This document shows, one piece after another, positions 40,401 through 49,672 of a stretch of DNA of 64,000 nucleotides. The stretch comes from Aurantiochytrium sp. KH105 (taxonomy: Eukaryota; Sar; Bigyra; Thraustochytrida; Thraustochytriidae), in the NCBI GenBank assembly GCA_003116975.1, contig BGKB01000063.1:62001-126000 (forward strand), given 5' to 3'. The stretch's first letter is position 1. Every line of letters begins with the position of its first letter. The translations under genes and the position numbers were made by a program. The notes under the pieces are model-generated. The model was not told the origin of the DNA. It made no database searches and was given only the letters and a program-made list of their open reading frames with translations.

Positions 40401-43400
40401 TCTCCTGCCATTCCGAAGCGACCACATATAGACAGTGTCGCAACGCGCCGCTGCTACGTGCTTTTCGTTTATGGCAAGCACCAGGATATTGCGGGTAAAG
40501 TCATCCTGAATCTTTAGAGTGAGTTCTCCAGTGCGGAGGTCCCAGATCCGAATTGTGCCGTCGCGAAAGCTCGATGAAGCGAGGATGGACCCGTGGAGCG
40601 CAAGTCGCGAAACTGTTCCAGTGTGGCCCTCCAACACGCGCACGTCCTCCTCGGGGTTCGCACGGCCACGAACGTAGATACTGTTGTCTACCCCGGCGCA
40701 AACGACAGAATCTTCGTTCATGACGACCAGACGTCCCCACTCGGGATGGGAACCAAGTAGCCGAGAGAAATGAGCGCGAGCATTAGAAGATCGACTTCTG
40801 CGCGTCTCGCGCGACAGTTGTGGTTCTCCTTGCTGCTGCTGGGTTTCTTGATTCGGCTCCTCAGCGCCTACCGGTCGGATAATTGCTACTCGGTCGCAAC
40901 CACCCACAATGATGACATCCTCGCCAACTGCCAAAGAGCTGAGTTTGCCCGTGCCATGGGATTTACTTGTAATCAGGGTTGAGCGATTCCAATCCCAACG
41001 TGTGACAAACCCATCTCGACTTGCCACGATGATGTGTTTGGGATCTTCCGGCATGAAAGCCAGGGCCACAAGGGTGTTAGGCCTCTGGTCGACGGACCTA
41101 CCAATGCCCTTGAATGATGCTTCAGGCTCCCGATGGCCCATACCGCGAATTTGATCCGCCATCGGAGGAGGCTGCGTCTGCATAAGCGCATCTTCGATCG
41201 ACCACACCCGGACTTGGCCGCCCTTGGCCCCAGTCACGAGTATTCCCTCTTCGCTCAGAGCCATCGCGACGATCTCACTCGTGCCCTCTCGGCTTGGGCT
41301 GAATGCACCGAGCACCCCAACCTGCGCAAAAGTGTCACACCGGTAGAGACACACAATGCCATCGGCATGACCAACCGCGATAATGCGGTCGTCCATGACC
41401 ACGCTGGTCGCTCTGCCAGCCATCCCATAGGATTTACCCCGCAATGCTTCTGCTGAAAAGTTCCACCCCTCAAAGGGCTTGAGCTCTCCTGCTTTCGTCG
41501 CTCCGTCCTTGTCAAATATCCACACTTTCGCTTCGTCTGCATCACCGCACGAAACTGCGATGTGATCGTTGGCAGCAAGAGCACGCACATAAAGTCTGTG
41601 CAGTGGAAGCGCGTCCCCGCGAACCTGGCCAGTTTCGAGGTTCCAAAAGCGTACGGACCTGTCCTGGCTTGCCGAGATGAGCGTATGGAGTTCGGGCAAG
41701 ACCACGATGGCAGTGATTTTGCCTGTGTGGCCACGTAGACGGCGGACTTCGGCACCATCGGTAAGCCTTCGGACAGAAATGCTGTAGTCCGATTCGCCTG
41801 TCGCAGCGAGACTGCCACTAACAGCGACAATATCACCCCATTCTCTGTGACTGCCATAAATTACTGACGCATCGGGTTCCGACGGATCTTCGACGGTGAG
41901 TGCCAGAAAAGTTGGCGATGATGGTTCGGTGGGTGCCAGAGATGTTGGAGGTGATGGTTCGCTTGCGTCATTCCTTGAACTGCGCTCTCGTGATTGGGCA
42001 AGGATTGCTGCCAAAGAATGCTCATGTTCTGTGTTGGCGGAGTCTCGAACAATCAGAGTCCTCGGAACGTCATTTTTCAAGACAAGGCTGGCAAGGTTGC
42101 TACGCACTTGTCCGTCGGATCCACCAATGCCTTGAAATGATGCTTCAGGCTCCCGATGGCCCATACCGCGAATTTGATCCGCCATCGGAGGAGGCTGCAT
42201 CTGTATAAGCACATCTCCGATCGACCACACCCGGACTTGGCCGCCCTTGGCCCCAGTCACGAGTATTTCCTCTTTGCTCAGAGCCATCGCGACGATCTCA
42301 CTCGTGCCCTCTCGGCTTGGGCTGAATGCGCCGAGCACCCCAACCTGCGCAAAGGTGTCACACCGGTAGAGACACACGATGCCATCGGCATGACCAACCG
42401 CGATAATGCGGTCGTCCATGACCACGCTGGTCGCTCTGCCAGCCATCCCATAGGATTTACCCCGCAATTCTTCTGCTGAAAAGTTCCATCCCTCAAAGGG
42501 CTTGAGCTCTCCTGCTTTCGTCGCTCCGTCCTTGTCAAATATCCACACTTTCGCTTCGTCTGCATCACCGCACGAAACTGCGATGTGATCGTTGGCAGCA
42601 AGAGCACACACATAAAATCTGTGCAGTGGAAGCGCGTCCCCGCGAACCTGGCCAGTTTCGAGGTTCCAAAAGCGTACGGACCTGTCCTGGCTTGCCGAGA
42701 TGAGCGTATGGAGTTCGGGCAAGACCACGATGGCAGTGATTTTGCTCGTGTGGCCCCGCAACCTGCAGACTTCGAGATCTCCCTGAGAGACAGATATGGT
42801 GAAATTGGGATTGACAGTTGCGCGGAGCTCATCGTGCCTCGATTCGATTGTGATGCCATCGTCTTCAGCCTCGACCTGAACTTCGTCTGCGGTGTTTGGA
42901 ATGTCGTTCATGGCATCGTTTGCCGCACTTCTCGTATCGCTTGCGACACTTTGTCGCGATGCAGTTTCACCCGTAGGCTGCATCATGGGAATACGTTCGA
43001 GGGTGGGAGCGAGCAAGAAAATTTGAACAGGAGGTTGTTGCTGTCGCACTTGCTCATAAAGGCGATGCGACTCGGACAGTCTTCCCACGAGTTGTGCTGC
43101 AAGCTGATTCGGATCACGGGCAACCGCTTCAAGGCTTCGCGAAAGCCCAATGACGGCCTCGCTGAGCTCCTTGCTGAGTGTCTTTTGATGAGAAAGATAC
43201 TCGGCGTCGCGAACGAGTTGGGCAAGGGCTACTGCGTCCTGTTCGGCCTCCGACGCGTCAAAAAGCCACGAGAGGTCGAGAATTAGCTTCTCGAGGGCCT
43301 TGTGCGCGACATATCCTGCATCGTTTCGACCCTCAACCTCGAGATCTTGGTCCCGAGAATCGGGGTTCTCCCAACGACTGAAATGATCATCAAGATCTGT

Positions 43401-44924
43401 CAAACTCTCTTCTGTCAAGGCGACTTTGCGGTTGGCCGTAATACGAAGATGGTACACACCGTGGAAAAGCGCATATGATTCGCTGGGGTGACAAAGCGCC
43501 CAAATTGCAAGTCTTTCGTGTCCGACTTCGTGAAGGAATCTGCTTGATTCGGAAAGACATTTTTCAAGATTGTGTTGGTACAACTTTTCTTGAAAGACAT
43601 GACCAGCACTCCCGACGAAAAGGAGTGGGCTCGCTTCTTGCAAACAATTCTCCAGGGTGCTCTTTTGCACACGTAGTATCTCGGCAAGAACCGATATAGA
43701 CAAGGGCTCTTGCGCAGCGTACATGCACGCCCATAGCTGCTTCAGCTTTTTTCCCCCGAGCTTGCTCTTCAGAGTTTCCATCACATCCTTCGTCACTTGT
43801 TCTCGAAGAGCAGCTCTCGTCTTCCGAATGCCCGGAATTTTCCTTGCCAGATCGCCCCCCTCCGAGTTCACCTCGAGTTCGACAAGGCGTTGCAGAACCG
43901 ACACGAAGAGGTTGGCGTCCAGAATAGTATGCAGCGACTTCACCACTCTCCTCTTCCCGGGTTTTTGGTCGACCAGATTCTCCACAGTCCTCCACTCTGA
44001 TCCCTCGAGGACGTCCTTCAAGTTCGAACGCAGAAATTCAGCTTTCTCGTTGCCGTCGAACTCCAACTTGATGTCTGGAATGGATTCGATTTTGAAGCCT
44101 CCAAGCTCACGCAAAGAGACGAGAAATCGGAGCTTGTTGCTGGTGGACGGAGTTACAGCCTCGAGAAAGTCGCGAAGAGCAGACCATTCATAGGAGCTGC
44201 AGTGGTGGACTCCGTCAAAAATGACGAGAACCGAGCGTGCTTCAGTTCGCGCAATTTCGATTGCTGGTTCCGATAGCAACGTTTGGAAGACCTCTCCTAG
44301 CGGTGCGTCCTTGAGCCGAAGCACTGTGTGCGGACACGTAAGCGCTGCGCCGAAGCACTCGAGACCCTCAATTTCCTTTAACTGGCCCGCAATCGAGAAA
44401 ATTGCAGCCCGCATCTGGGAGCCTTGAGCGTCAGCCGAAAAGAAGTATGACGCAATGTTGTGGTTGGACGATTGCGCCAGGCGAGCGAGAAGGGCCGACT
44501 TGCCTGACCCTTCCGCGCCACGCAAGATGCGGACAAGCTTATATTCATTATTGAGCTCCGTGTCCTCCTCGAGCCAAGACTCGATTTCCGCGAGCGTTTT
44601 TTGGTGAATCTTTTCTGTAGCCTCATTTGCCTTGAGTTCCTGCCATTCGCGTTGCCACGAAGGTGACTTTCCGCCGGAGTCCTCATCGGTGCGTAGGACC
44701 ATGCTGCGAGGTTCGATGATGAACACATCTTTCAGATCATTTGTCGGGATGCTGAGCATCGAAGTGCTGGTGGTATCCACGAGGCTTTCTACGTTGCTCA
44801 CATTTTTCGACCACCTAGGCCGGCTCATACGGAATAAGTCTCGGGTGGGGTCCCTTATTTTGGCTTCAACGTTCCCAGGGGAAATGCTCACCCCCGCTGC
44901 ATCGTTTTTTTGGAAGCGTACCAT
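37458..44924 (-). CDS. NLR-like STAND NTPase with four WD40 modules
   Basis: 2,488 residues in one exon, ATG at 44924. Residues 130-280 form a NACHT/AAA-type NTPase: P-loop GAEGSGKS (136-143), Walker B VLVIFDG (232-238), and LRFLVSLRE (265-273) at the sensor position. A helical region of about 400 residues follows, as in STAND ATPases. The rest is WD40 propeller sequence (e.g. LISASQDRSVRFWNLETG, GTIRIWDLRTGE, CIRVWSLKA). It divides into four modules, three opened by a header like GSHPEWGRLVVMN at about 41850, 40745 and 39345. Modules 1 and 2 are nearly identical in DNA over about 640 bp. The design matches fungal NWD/HET-E and other NLR-like receptors, in which ligand binding by repeats triggers NTPase-driven oligomerisation. 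No N-terminal effector domain was recognised (first 130 residues). The immune role is inference. Confidence 0.85.
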   Translation of the reverse strand: MVRFQKNDAAGVSISPGNVEAKIRDPTRDLFRMSRPRWSKNVSNVESLVDTTSTSMLSIPTNDLKDVFIIEPRSMVLRTDEDSGGKSPSWQREWQELKANEATEKIHQKTLAEIESWLEEDTELNNEYKLVRILRGAEGSGKSALLARLAQSSNHNIASYFFSADAQGSQMRAAIFSIAGQLKEIEGLECFGAALTCPHTVLRLKDAPLGEVFQTLLSEPAIEIARTEARSVLVIFDGVHHCSSYEWSALRDFLEAVTPSTSNKLRFLVSLRELGGFKIESIPDIKLEFDGNEKAEFLRSNLKDVLEGSEWRTVENLVDQKPGKRRVVKSLHTILDANLFVSVLQRLVELEVNSEGGDLARKIPGIRKTRAALREQVTKDVMETLKSKLGGKKLKQLWACMYAAQEPLSISVLAEILRVQKSTLENCLQEASPLLFVGSAGHVFQEKLYQHNLEKCLSESSRFLHEVGHERLAIWALCHPSESYALFHGVYHLRITANRKVALTEESLTDLDDHFSRWENPDSRDQDLEVEGRNDAGYVAHKALEKLILDLSWLFDASEAEQDAVALAQLVRDAEYLSHQKTLSKELSEAVIGLSRSLEAVARDPNQLAAQLVGRLSESHRLYEQVRQQQPPVQIFLLAPTLERIPMMQPTGETASRQSVASDTRSAANDAMNDIPNTADEVQVEAEDDGITIESRHDELRATVNPNFTISVSQGDLEVCRLRGHTSKITAIVVLPELHTLISASQDRSVRFWNLETGQVRGDALPLHRFYVCALAANDHIAVSCGDADEAKVWIFDKDGATKAGELKPFEGWNFSAEELRGKSYGMAGRATSVVMDDRIIAVGHADGIVCLYRCDTFAQVGVLGAFSPSREGTSEIVAMALSKEEILVTGAKGGQVRVWSIGDVLIQMQPPPMADQIRGMGHREPEASFQGIGGSDGQVRSNLASLVLKNDVPRTLIVRDSANTEHEHSLAAILAQSRERSSRNDASEPSPPTSLAPTEPSSPTFLALTVEDPSEPDASVIYGSHREWGDIVAVSGSLAATGESDYSISVRRLTDGAEVRRLRGHTGKITAIVVLPELHTLISASQDRSVRFWNLETGQVRGDALPLHRLYVRALAANDHIAVSCGDADEAKVWIFDKDGATKAGELKPFEGWNFSAEALRGKSYGMAGRATSVVMDDRIIAVGHADGIVCLYRCDTFAQVGVLGAFSPSREGTSEIVAMALSEEGILVTGAKGGQVRVWSIEDALMQTQPPPMADQIRGMGHREPEASFKGIGRSVDQRPNTLVALAFMPEDPKHIIVASRDGFVTRWDWNRSTLITSKSHGTGKLSSLAVGEDVIIVGGCDRVAIIRPVGAEEPNQETQQQQGEPQLSRETRRSRSSNARAHFSRLLGSHPEWGRLVVMNEDSVVCAGVDNSIYVRGRANPEEDVRVLEGHTGTVSRLALHGSILASSSFRDGTIRIWDLRTGELTLKIQDDFTRNILVLAINEKHVAAARCDTVYMWSLRNGRREILEATGESGSWVRALAMNNEILVVGYASGKVKVFSKSGLLENELEEHDQGVGAVVLHGHQIATGGEIDGRIKLWDYRAHNFEKLGEFVDPHPHGKRITSLAMDGHVLVEGSDDFMVSLWEQSTETLIARCNVGVESVESVALADGLVVCAGNNKTVFAAPRDGFEGFCDSGRTSRRWNRVQVVYDLAAPFVRAQDESQGRPRPASEMASGRRRWPGWFTKLCCCWNESRGETTTQSPDSILSRPRARSHTLVRFSTSMRNALSGTRAVHAASLDAKDSAFSRHSPDVASVDEVSSLFGSDSDHDEAKELDAAEDDAALAAEDAPSLEDLASDATSTPNGSSSGATLCGVHPDRGNLVVMNKSFLVSSGSSRSGSIRVYDRKTGDECFVLGNDGAPISLMVLHGDKLASWSFKEKCIRVWSLKAQTQKLCITKNAKNLVALAMNSKLMAGAKGAVVLVWSLSDGKKRFELQPRHARKDSSKPDIRALVMDCKIIVTGDTAGHVHVYSCAAGKHLMYHDRHSHGVSALALRGRLVASAGECDHRIQVWDWRGEADDLGDFAVHSDRVSSLAFGNEVLVVGSDDYTVSTWDVIRSFLIARRNIKVGCVESIALEDGLLACAGSTGTTYVTMLQDFEHSNERRTSRRWSPIKLPAATGIETSPHPFLNHPPALDSKEVDDALRKISGLNTLALSDEIIAVAEKDALRIHDSLRPRLAPVQVPCEKEVTALILGETDEILGTSCVIGCVDGSIGLLHLQKLDQPRIPKPSFLSEDGHKHRVTCIAESRDYIVSGDASGTLCVWDKDSLLLEDCYSSNEGPISAVVISSCGVHVYSADVNGRIFYWNRYGGDNSEFVNVAGIPLVLALDKKSLVARVSRASGEDAATFRAGEVYAWSRKKASRPPKRSSRRTDLSRGWSLQDAPKVSGRTLTVKMGSGAPVSLTFDAPLHAADAYVSRINGNNFVAVRDDRGQTHIMHLGSTEET
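41101..41740 (-). repeat. near-identical WD40 block, copy in module 2
   Basis: About 640 bp inside the STAND-WD40 gene, nearly identical to 42124-42763 with a constant offset of 1,023 bp (341 codons). Only a handful of substitutions were seen by eye, several changing amino acids (e.g. R/C, L/F, A/E, E/K). Confidence 0.9.
42124..42763 (-). repeat. near-identical WD40 block, copy in module 1
   Basis: Partner of 41101-41740. Similarity falls off sharply on both sides, where the flanking sequence (spacer and module header) is unrelated or only distantly similar. This points to a recent in-frame duplication or gene conversion limited to the propeller blades. Confidence 0.9.
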
Positions 44925-45381
44925 GATGACCTTGCGCGCGCGCGTGCGCGCGTCTTATATTGTCAATGCCTCCGTCCCAGTCGAGCCTTCTCCCTCTTTC
45001 CCCCAGAAAGTGGCTTCGAGAGGCTCGCTGCTTGCTTTTTTTGCTTTCTTCGTGGGCCTGCCCGCGAGCAGCAGCAGGACCTGGCCCAGCGAGCTAGCTA
45101 GCTGTTGGGCGAGAGAGGCAACTGGAAGGCCGCCGAGCGACCAGCCGCTTCTCTTCTCCAGCCACTTCTCTTCCCCAGCCGCTTGGCTTCGGGTCTGCAG
45201 GCCGGTCGGCAGGCCTCGTTCGGTTTTTGCTCCGCGGAGTTTGGTTTTGGCGACGGCCCCGCGTCCACTTGCAGAGAGTGCGTGCGCGGCGGAGAGCTGG
45301 CCATATGTCACGTTTTCAAGTTCATGACATGACCCGCCCGCCAGCCACCATCCTGTCCACTGCACGGGCGCACACGGCCGC

Positions 45382-45430
45382 GGCGACGCAGGCGACGCAG
45401 GCGACGCAGGCGACGCACGCTACGCAGGCG
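45382..45430. repeat. (GGCGACGCA)n minisatellite
   Basis: Four exact or near-exact 9 bp units followed by degenerate ones, in the gap upstream of the STAND-WD40 gene. Confidence 0.85.
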
Positions 45431-46004
45431 AGCCATCTTCCCTCTTTCTTCACGCTCGCAAGGTCGCCTCCGCCCGCGTCCTCAGCTGCAGCGCGCGACC
45501 CTGGGTCGGGCGGAGGGAGGCGCAGGCCGGATCGAACCCAGGCGAGTGCGGCCGGCAGCGGCCACTCGAGGCAGAGGCGTCCGCAGCTGGCCAGTGTTCA
45601 CCGCGCTGGTTTCCTCCTCCGTTGTCTCAGGCCAGGTCTCGACAGACCGCGTGTGCGCTCCATCCCGAAGAACATGCAGCGCGTGCAAGTCCTAGACTAA
45701 GACCTAATGGGGCAAGCCTAGGCTGAGAAACGTCTGCACGTGCCGCGGCCGGACGCCGAGTCGCGCCGAGCCAAGCCATGCCGGAGCTCGTAGCGACGGC
45801 GGCGGCGGTGGCGGTGGCGGGCGAGGGGGGGGAACCCGGACGGCGGCACGGAGGAGGAAGCGGAGGCGCGAGCAGCCTGCGAGCGAGCGCAGCGCGGCTG
45901 CCAGAAGCGCGGCTCATCAACGCAGCTCGACTTCCCTGGCCGAACCGACTTGACAGCAAACTGGAACAAGTAGTATACTAGGCCTAACGGTATAACTAAC
46001 CACG

Positions 46005-46077
46005 AACAAACAAACAAACAAACAAACAAACAAACAAACAAACAAACAAACAAACAAACAAACAAACAAACAAACAA
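46005..46077. repeat. (CAAA)n microsatellite, about 18 units
   Basis: Nearly perfect CAAA tetranucleotide array of about 72 bp. Antisense frames read (LFVC)n and are not genes. Its near-perfect state suggests it is length-polymorphic. Confidence 0.95.
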
Positions 46078-46637
46078 GCATCAAACTGTAACCAGATTCA
46101 CGCAGGAGCAGCCCAGCAGCCAGGTGCGCAACGGAGGTCACACGCTGGACGCTGGCCGCGCTGGCCGCGCTGGCCGCTCCGCTGTGATGCTCGCGGCGAC
46201 GGAAGGTAGAGAGGCAACAGCCTGAGGCAGGCTGTCGCGCCGCGGGCTTCGCGAAGGCAAGGTCTTCGCGACGCGCGTGATCGAGAACTCTGGCTCGCAC
46301 CTCGACCCCGCGACGCGACGCGGCTCGGCAGCGGCTCCAAGGCGAATCGCCTAGGTCAGTGGAAGTTCGCGCGCACGTGCACGCGCGGCGTTCCTCGGAG
46401 AACGAATAAATGAATGAAAAATTACAGTTAGTTTCTTTATTCTACAACAGGCCACACCTTCTCCTCAAATTTCCTTCCCGTACCGCGCGGAGTCGGGGTG
46501 GCGGCCAGCGGTCCGAGGGGGCTCTGAGACTTGCGATGCGGCGCAGCAGGGCTACCACTGCTTGCGTCCTTCGAGGCGCTTCGGGCCCGCTCTGCGACTC
46601 CTGCATACGACTGCCGATGTCTGCGCCCGCCTAAGCA

Positions 46638-46708
46638 TCCGCGTCCGCGTCCGCGTCCGCGTCCTCGTCCGCGTCCGCGTCCGCGACGGCGTCCGGGTCC
46701 GAGTCCGA
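46638..46708. repeat. (TCCGCG)n hexamer array
   Basis: About twelve TCCGCG/TCCGAG units, decaying towards the right end, about 170 bp beyond the stop of the Cep57-like gene. Open frames across it encode Arg-Pro or Arg-Thr repeats and are rejected as genes. Confidence 0.85.
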
Positions 46709-46879
46709 GATAAGTTCGCGGGCAAGACGAACAATGTGAGACCGATTCACAGTCACACAGATTATTGTTGTGGATTGCTTCCATCATCATAATTTTCAAG
46801 ACACGCGACAGCTCAAAGTTTTGTTTTGTTTTGTTTTTTACACCAGACGTATAACAAGTGCAATGGACAAATGGCTGAT

Positions 46880-49672
46880 TCACAGATACGGGGGCTCCTC
46901 GCGAAAATGCTGCAGCGTACGGAGGGCCTGCACCTTGCGGTCGAAGGCTTCCGGGCTTCGCACGGGACTTCGAGGTCTCGGGGAAACCGCCGCGCTGCGC
47001 CGTAAGCCCTCGAGCGCAGCGAGCTGTTGCGTCTTGATCTCGATCTTCTCCACCACCTCGGTGAGATCCCTTGACTTTCGCAATCCCGTCTGTTGGAACA
47101 GCTCGCTGGAATTCCTTTCAGCGACAGATCCGGAGCCGGGAACAGAACTAGAGATCTCCGTCACCAGGATCTGGTACTGCCTCTGCAAAGTGTCGAGTTC
47201 TCCGCGCAAGGATGCCTCTAGATCCGTCAGTCCACTACCACGTCTGCTTGCCCGCTTCGTGGGCGACGTCGGTGGCGTCGGAGTCGACGGACGGAGACCC
47301 TGCGCGTGTGCGAGAGCAGCCTCCTGTGCCGAACTGAGGATTAGGTGCGGCGGCCGTCGTGCTCTGCCCTGTTGGGCCGGCGGTCCCATGGACCCCTCTA
47401 CCGCACCCACCGCCTTACTTTCGTTTGGCCTATTCTTGATTCCACCACGTCTACCCTCGGCTTGCTTCCTATCAGTCTCGCCCTCCACCTCGTCTTCCTC
47501 GTCGTTTTCGTCGTTTTCGTCCTCATTTTCTTCATCGTCATAGCGGTCATCCTCGCTATCCTGCCCCACTTCCTCGTCTTGGAAAAAACCTCGAGCATCA
47601 CGTTGCGCGCGTCGACCCGCTCGCTCGCGCGGACTCGGAATACCATAAGCCCAAGGGTCTGCCAGCTCCTCTTGGACACGCCCATAAACCGAAAAGGATG
47701 GCCCTGCATTTTTTCCAAGAAGAAAGGGGACAGGGTGGTCCGCATTTGCGTGCAAGAGCTCCTTGTCCAAGCTCCATCCTCGCGACTTGCGGGCGCCACG
47801 TCGCTGGACCTGGTCACGGTCCGGAGCCCCGTGTCGCGGAGAAGGACGTGCAAGTCGTCTCGCACCAGCCGCGTGGGATGTGGCGACAGTAGACTCTGGC
47901 CTTCTTGACATGCTGCCCACTTGGGTTTTATTGCTAATTCGTACTTGCAGAGACGGGTGCTGGTCCCGATGAGAATATGATTTCCTTGTCGCAACCGGCA
48001 CAGCTACGCTCGATGCGACTGCACCAGTACTCGGCACTTGTCTTCCTGAAGAAAGTGCCTTTTTTTCATTTATTGGCGTCGCTCCCGACGAAGTTGTTGC
48101 TGACCGTGGAGTTATGGTCTTTTTCTTCTTCTTGAGAACCTTCTTCACCTTTTTCTTCTTCTTCGTCATTGTCGTCGATTTTGTTTGCTTTACTCCCAAG
48201 ATCGACGACATCACTGCATCGGGATCTTCTGCAGCACCACCGCCACCACCGGCAACGGCCAGTTTATTCATCAGATCCTCGTTCAAGAGAAGCAGGTTAC
48301 GAATTGCCGCCTGTGCTTCAATTTTTTGCGAATCGACCGCAACGAGTTCTTCCTGCAGAGACTTGACTCGAGCCTCCTTGAGATCAATTTGGGCACGCAA
48401 ATCCCCAGCAGCGCGCGTGGCTTCTTCTGTGGCACGCGCATGTTCGGCACTCGCCTCCGCAAGTTTCCCTTCTGTCTCTGCAGATTGTTGGGCCAAAGCA
48501 TTGTTCTCAGCTTGCGCTGCTTCCATCGATGCCGTAACTTCAGCTAGCTTGCTCCGGTATTCCTCGGCGTGGTGGCATGCCTGACGTTTGGCCTGCTCAA
48601 GCATGCGAGCCTTTGACGCCAGCTCCTCATTCTCCGCGTGCATTGTTTTCGCCTTGGCCTCAAATGACTGTCGCGCAGTCTCTGCCTCTGTCCGCAAAGC
48701 AAGGTTGCGCTCGCGCTCCTGCTCCAAGGACTTTTCCAGAGATCGTATTTTGTCCTGCAAAGCGCCCATGGCGGAGATGACTGCGGCGCTTCGTGGTGGC
48801 ACATTGTCCGCTTGGTGCACGCGATCCCACGCAGACATCGTGGCGCCATACGATGATGCAACAGAGGATCGTCGCGAGGAAGACCTGACGGAAAAGCTCG
48901 CTGTCGAGGACGCTCCACTCACCCCCGAGGAGCGCGAATGCGGCCACATCGAGGCCGCGTCATGACCATGTGTCGTTCTGCGAGAATTGTCGATGCCATA
49001 GTTTGCGAAGTGTTGAGGTGCATTGTGATACGGTTCGGTATATCGACTCGTCGACGGAACATGAAGGGGCCGCGGTCTATGAGACCCAGGAAAAGATGGC
49101 AAACTACTCATGTCGAGCTCGCTCATCTGATCACCACCATGATCCTCAGAGTCAACGGAGATGTCGACGCTTCCGCTGCGGTGCAGTCGAATTCTAGTGC
49201 TCGGAGAAGTTGCTACGGACGCAACGGCGTCACGATCATCTGCTTCTTCAAAAGGGTCTTGAGCGTACCCAACCGTGGAGCCATGTCTGCTTCCGGCTCT
49301 TGCATGGATGAAAGATGCATCTCTGTTCTCTTCGTGCTCGTCCAGGCCCGTTAGGTCCGGGTAATAGTCTGTGGACTTGGTTTCTTGTCTGATTTCAATT
49401 TGGCTCGAGTTTCCCGCGAACCTCGCGGAGGCGTCGGCTGCGTCGCCCTGGGCCCCTCTGGCGCTCTTGGATCGCCGCCCACCCAAGAAGCCCCCGGTCG
49501 TCGCCGGCTCGCCCGCAGACTCGTCGCCCTTGTTCGTGAGAAACGTTGCATGCAGGTCGCGCCGCAAAGCCGTTCCGCTGCCACGCGCGGCGTCGCCGGC
49601 GTCCTGGGAGGCGGAGCTCTGGTCGTCCCAGCCAGCGCGCGACACGTATAGGTCCGCGTCGCTCAGCTCCAT
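46880..49672 (-). CDS. Cep57-like coiled-coil centrosomal protein
   Basis: 930 residues, ATG at 49672. The first 290 residues are disordered. RSAAVISAMGALQDKIRSLE (294-313) resembles the Cep57 centrosome-localisation start, and a coiled coil runs from there to about residue 475. A Lys-rich patch (KKKKKVKKVLKKKKK) follows, then a long disordered stretch with an acidic Asp/Glu run. Near the C terminus, LEASLRGELDTLQRQYQILV resembles the Cep57 microtubule-binding helix, followed by another short coiled coil. Cep57 proteins link pericentriolar material and microtubules. The assignment rests on two short blocks plus layout, so a generic coiled-coil protein remains possible. It shares a divergent promoter with the RUN-PX gene. 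Confidence 0.6.
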   Translation of the reverse strand: MELSDADLYVSRAGWDDQSSASQDAGDAARGSGTALRRDLHATFLTNKGDESAGEPATTGGFLGGRRSKSARGAQGDAADASARFAGNSSQIEIRQETKSTDYYPDLTGLDEHEENRDASFIHARAGSRHGSTVGYAQDPFEEADDRDAVASVATSPSTRIRLHRSGSVDISVDSEDHGGDQMSELDMSSLPSFPGSHRPRPLHVPSTSRYTEPYHNAPQHFANYGIDNSRRTTHGHDAASMWPHSRSSGVSGASSTASFSVRSSSRRSSVASSYGATMSAWDRVHQADNVPPRSAAVISAMGALQDKIRSLEKSLEQERERNLALRTEAETARQSFEAKAKTMHAENEELASKARMLEQAKRQACHHAEEYRSKLAEVTASMEAAQAENNALAQQSAETEGKLAEASAEHARATEEATRAAGDLRAQIDLKEARVKSLQEELVAVDSQKIEAQAAIRNLLLLNEDLMNKLAVAGGGGGAAEDPDAVMSSILGVKQTKSTTMTKKKKKVKKVLKKKKKTITPRSATTSSGATPINEKKALSSGRQVPSTGAVASSVAVPVATRKSYSHRDQHPSLQVRISNKTQVGSMSRRPESTVATSHAAGARRLARPSPRHGAPDRDQVQRRGARKSRGWSLDKELLHANADHPVPFLLGKNAGPSFSVYGRVQEELADPWAYGIPSPRERAGRRAQRDARGFFQDEEVGQDSEDDRYDDEENEDENDENDEEDEVEGETDRKQAEGRRGGIKNRPNESKAVGAVEGSMGPPAQQGRARRPPHLILSSAQEAALAHAQGLRPSTPTPPTSPTKRASRRGSGLTDLEASLRGELDTLQRQYQILVTEISSSVPGSGSVAERNSSELFQQTGLRKSRDLTEVVEKIEIKTQQLAALEGLRRSAAVSPRPRSPVRSPEAFDRKVQALRTLQHFREEPPYL

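Larger units (their letters stand above)
44925..46879. other. repeat-rich intergenic region
   Basis: 1.95 kb between two minus-strand genes, so it contains the promoter of the STAND-WD40 gene and the 3' side of the Cep57-like gene. It has alternating GC runs at 44936-44952, the repeats listed separately, and short open frames on both strands that are Arg/Ala/Pro-rich or repeat translations. A T-arm-like GGTTCGATCC on the minus strand near 45530 has no matching tRNA stems. No convincing gene. Confidence 0.5.

Noticed and set aside
45520..45560. GGTTCGATCC on the minus strand as a tRNA T-arm
   Set aside because: The T stem does not pair, and no D-arm, anticodon arm or acceptor stem fits around it.
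46098..46734. Arg-Pro and Arg-Thr repeat frames and a Leu-Phe-Val-Cys repeat frame
   Set aside because: Direct translations of the (TCCGCG)n and (CAAA)n arrays.
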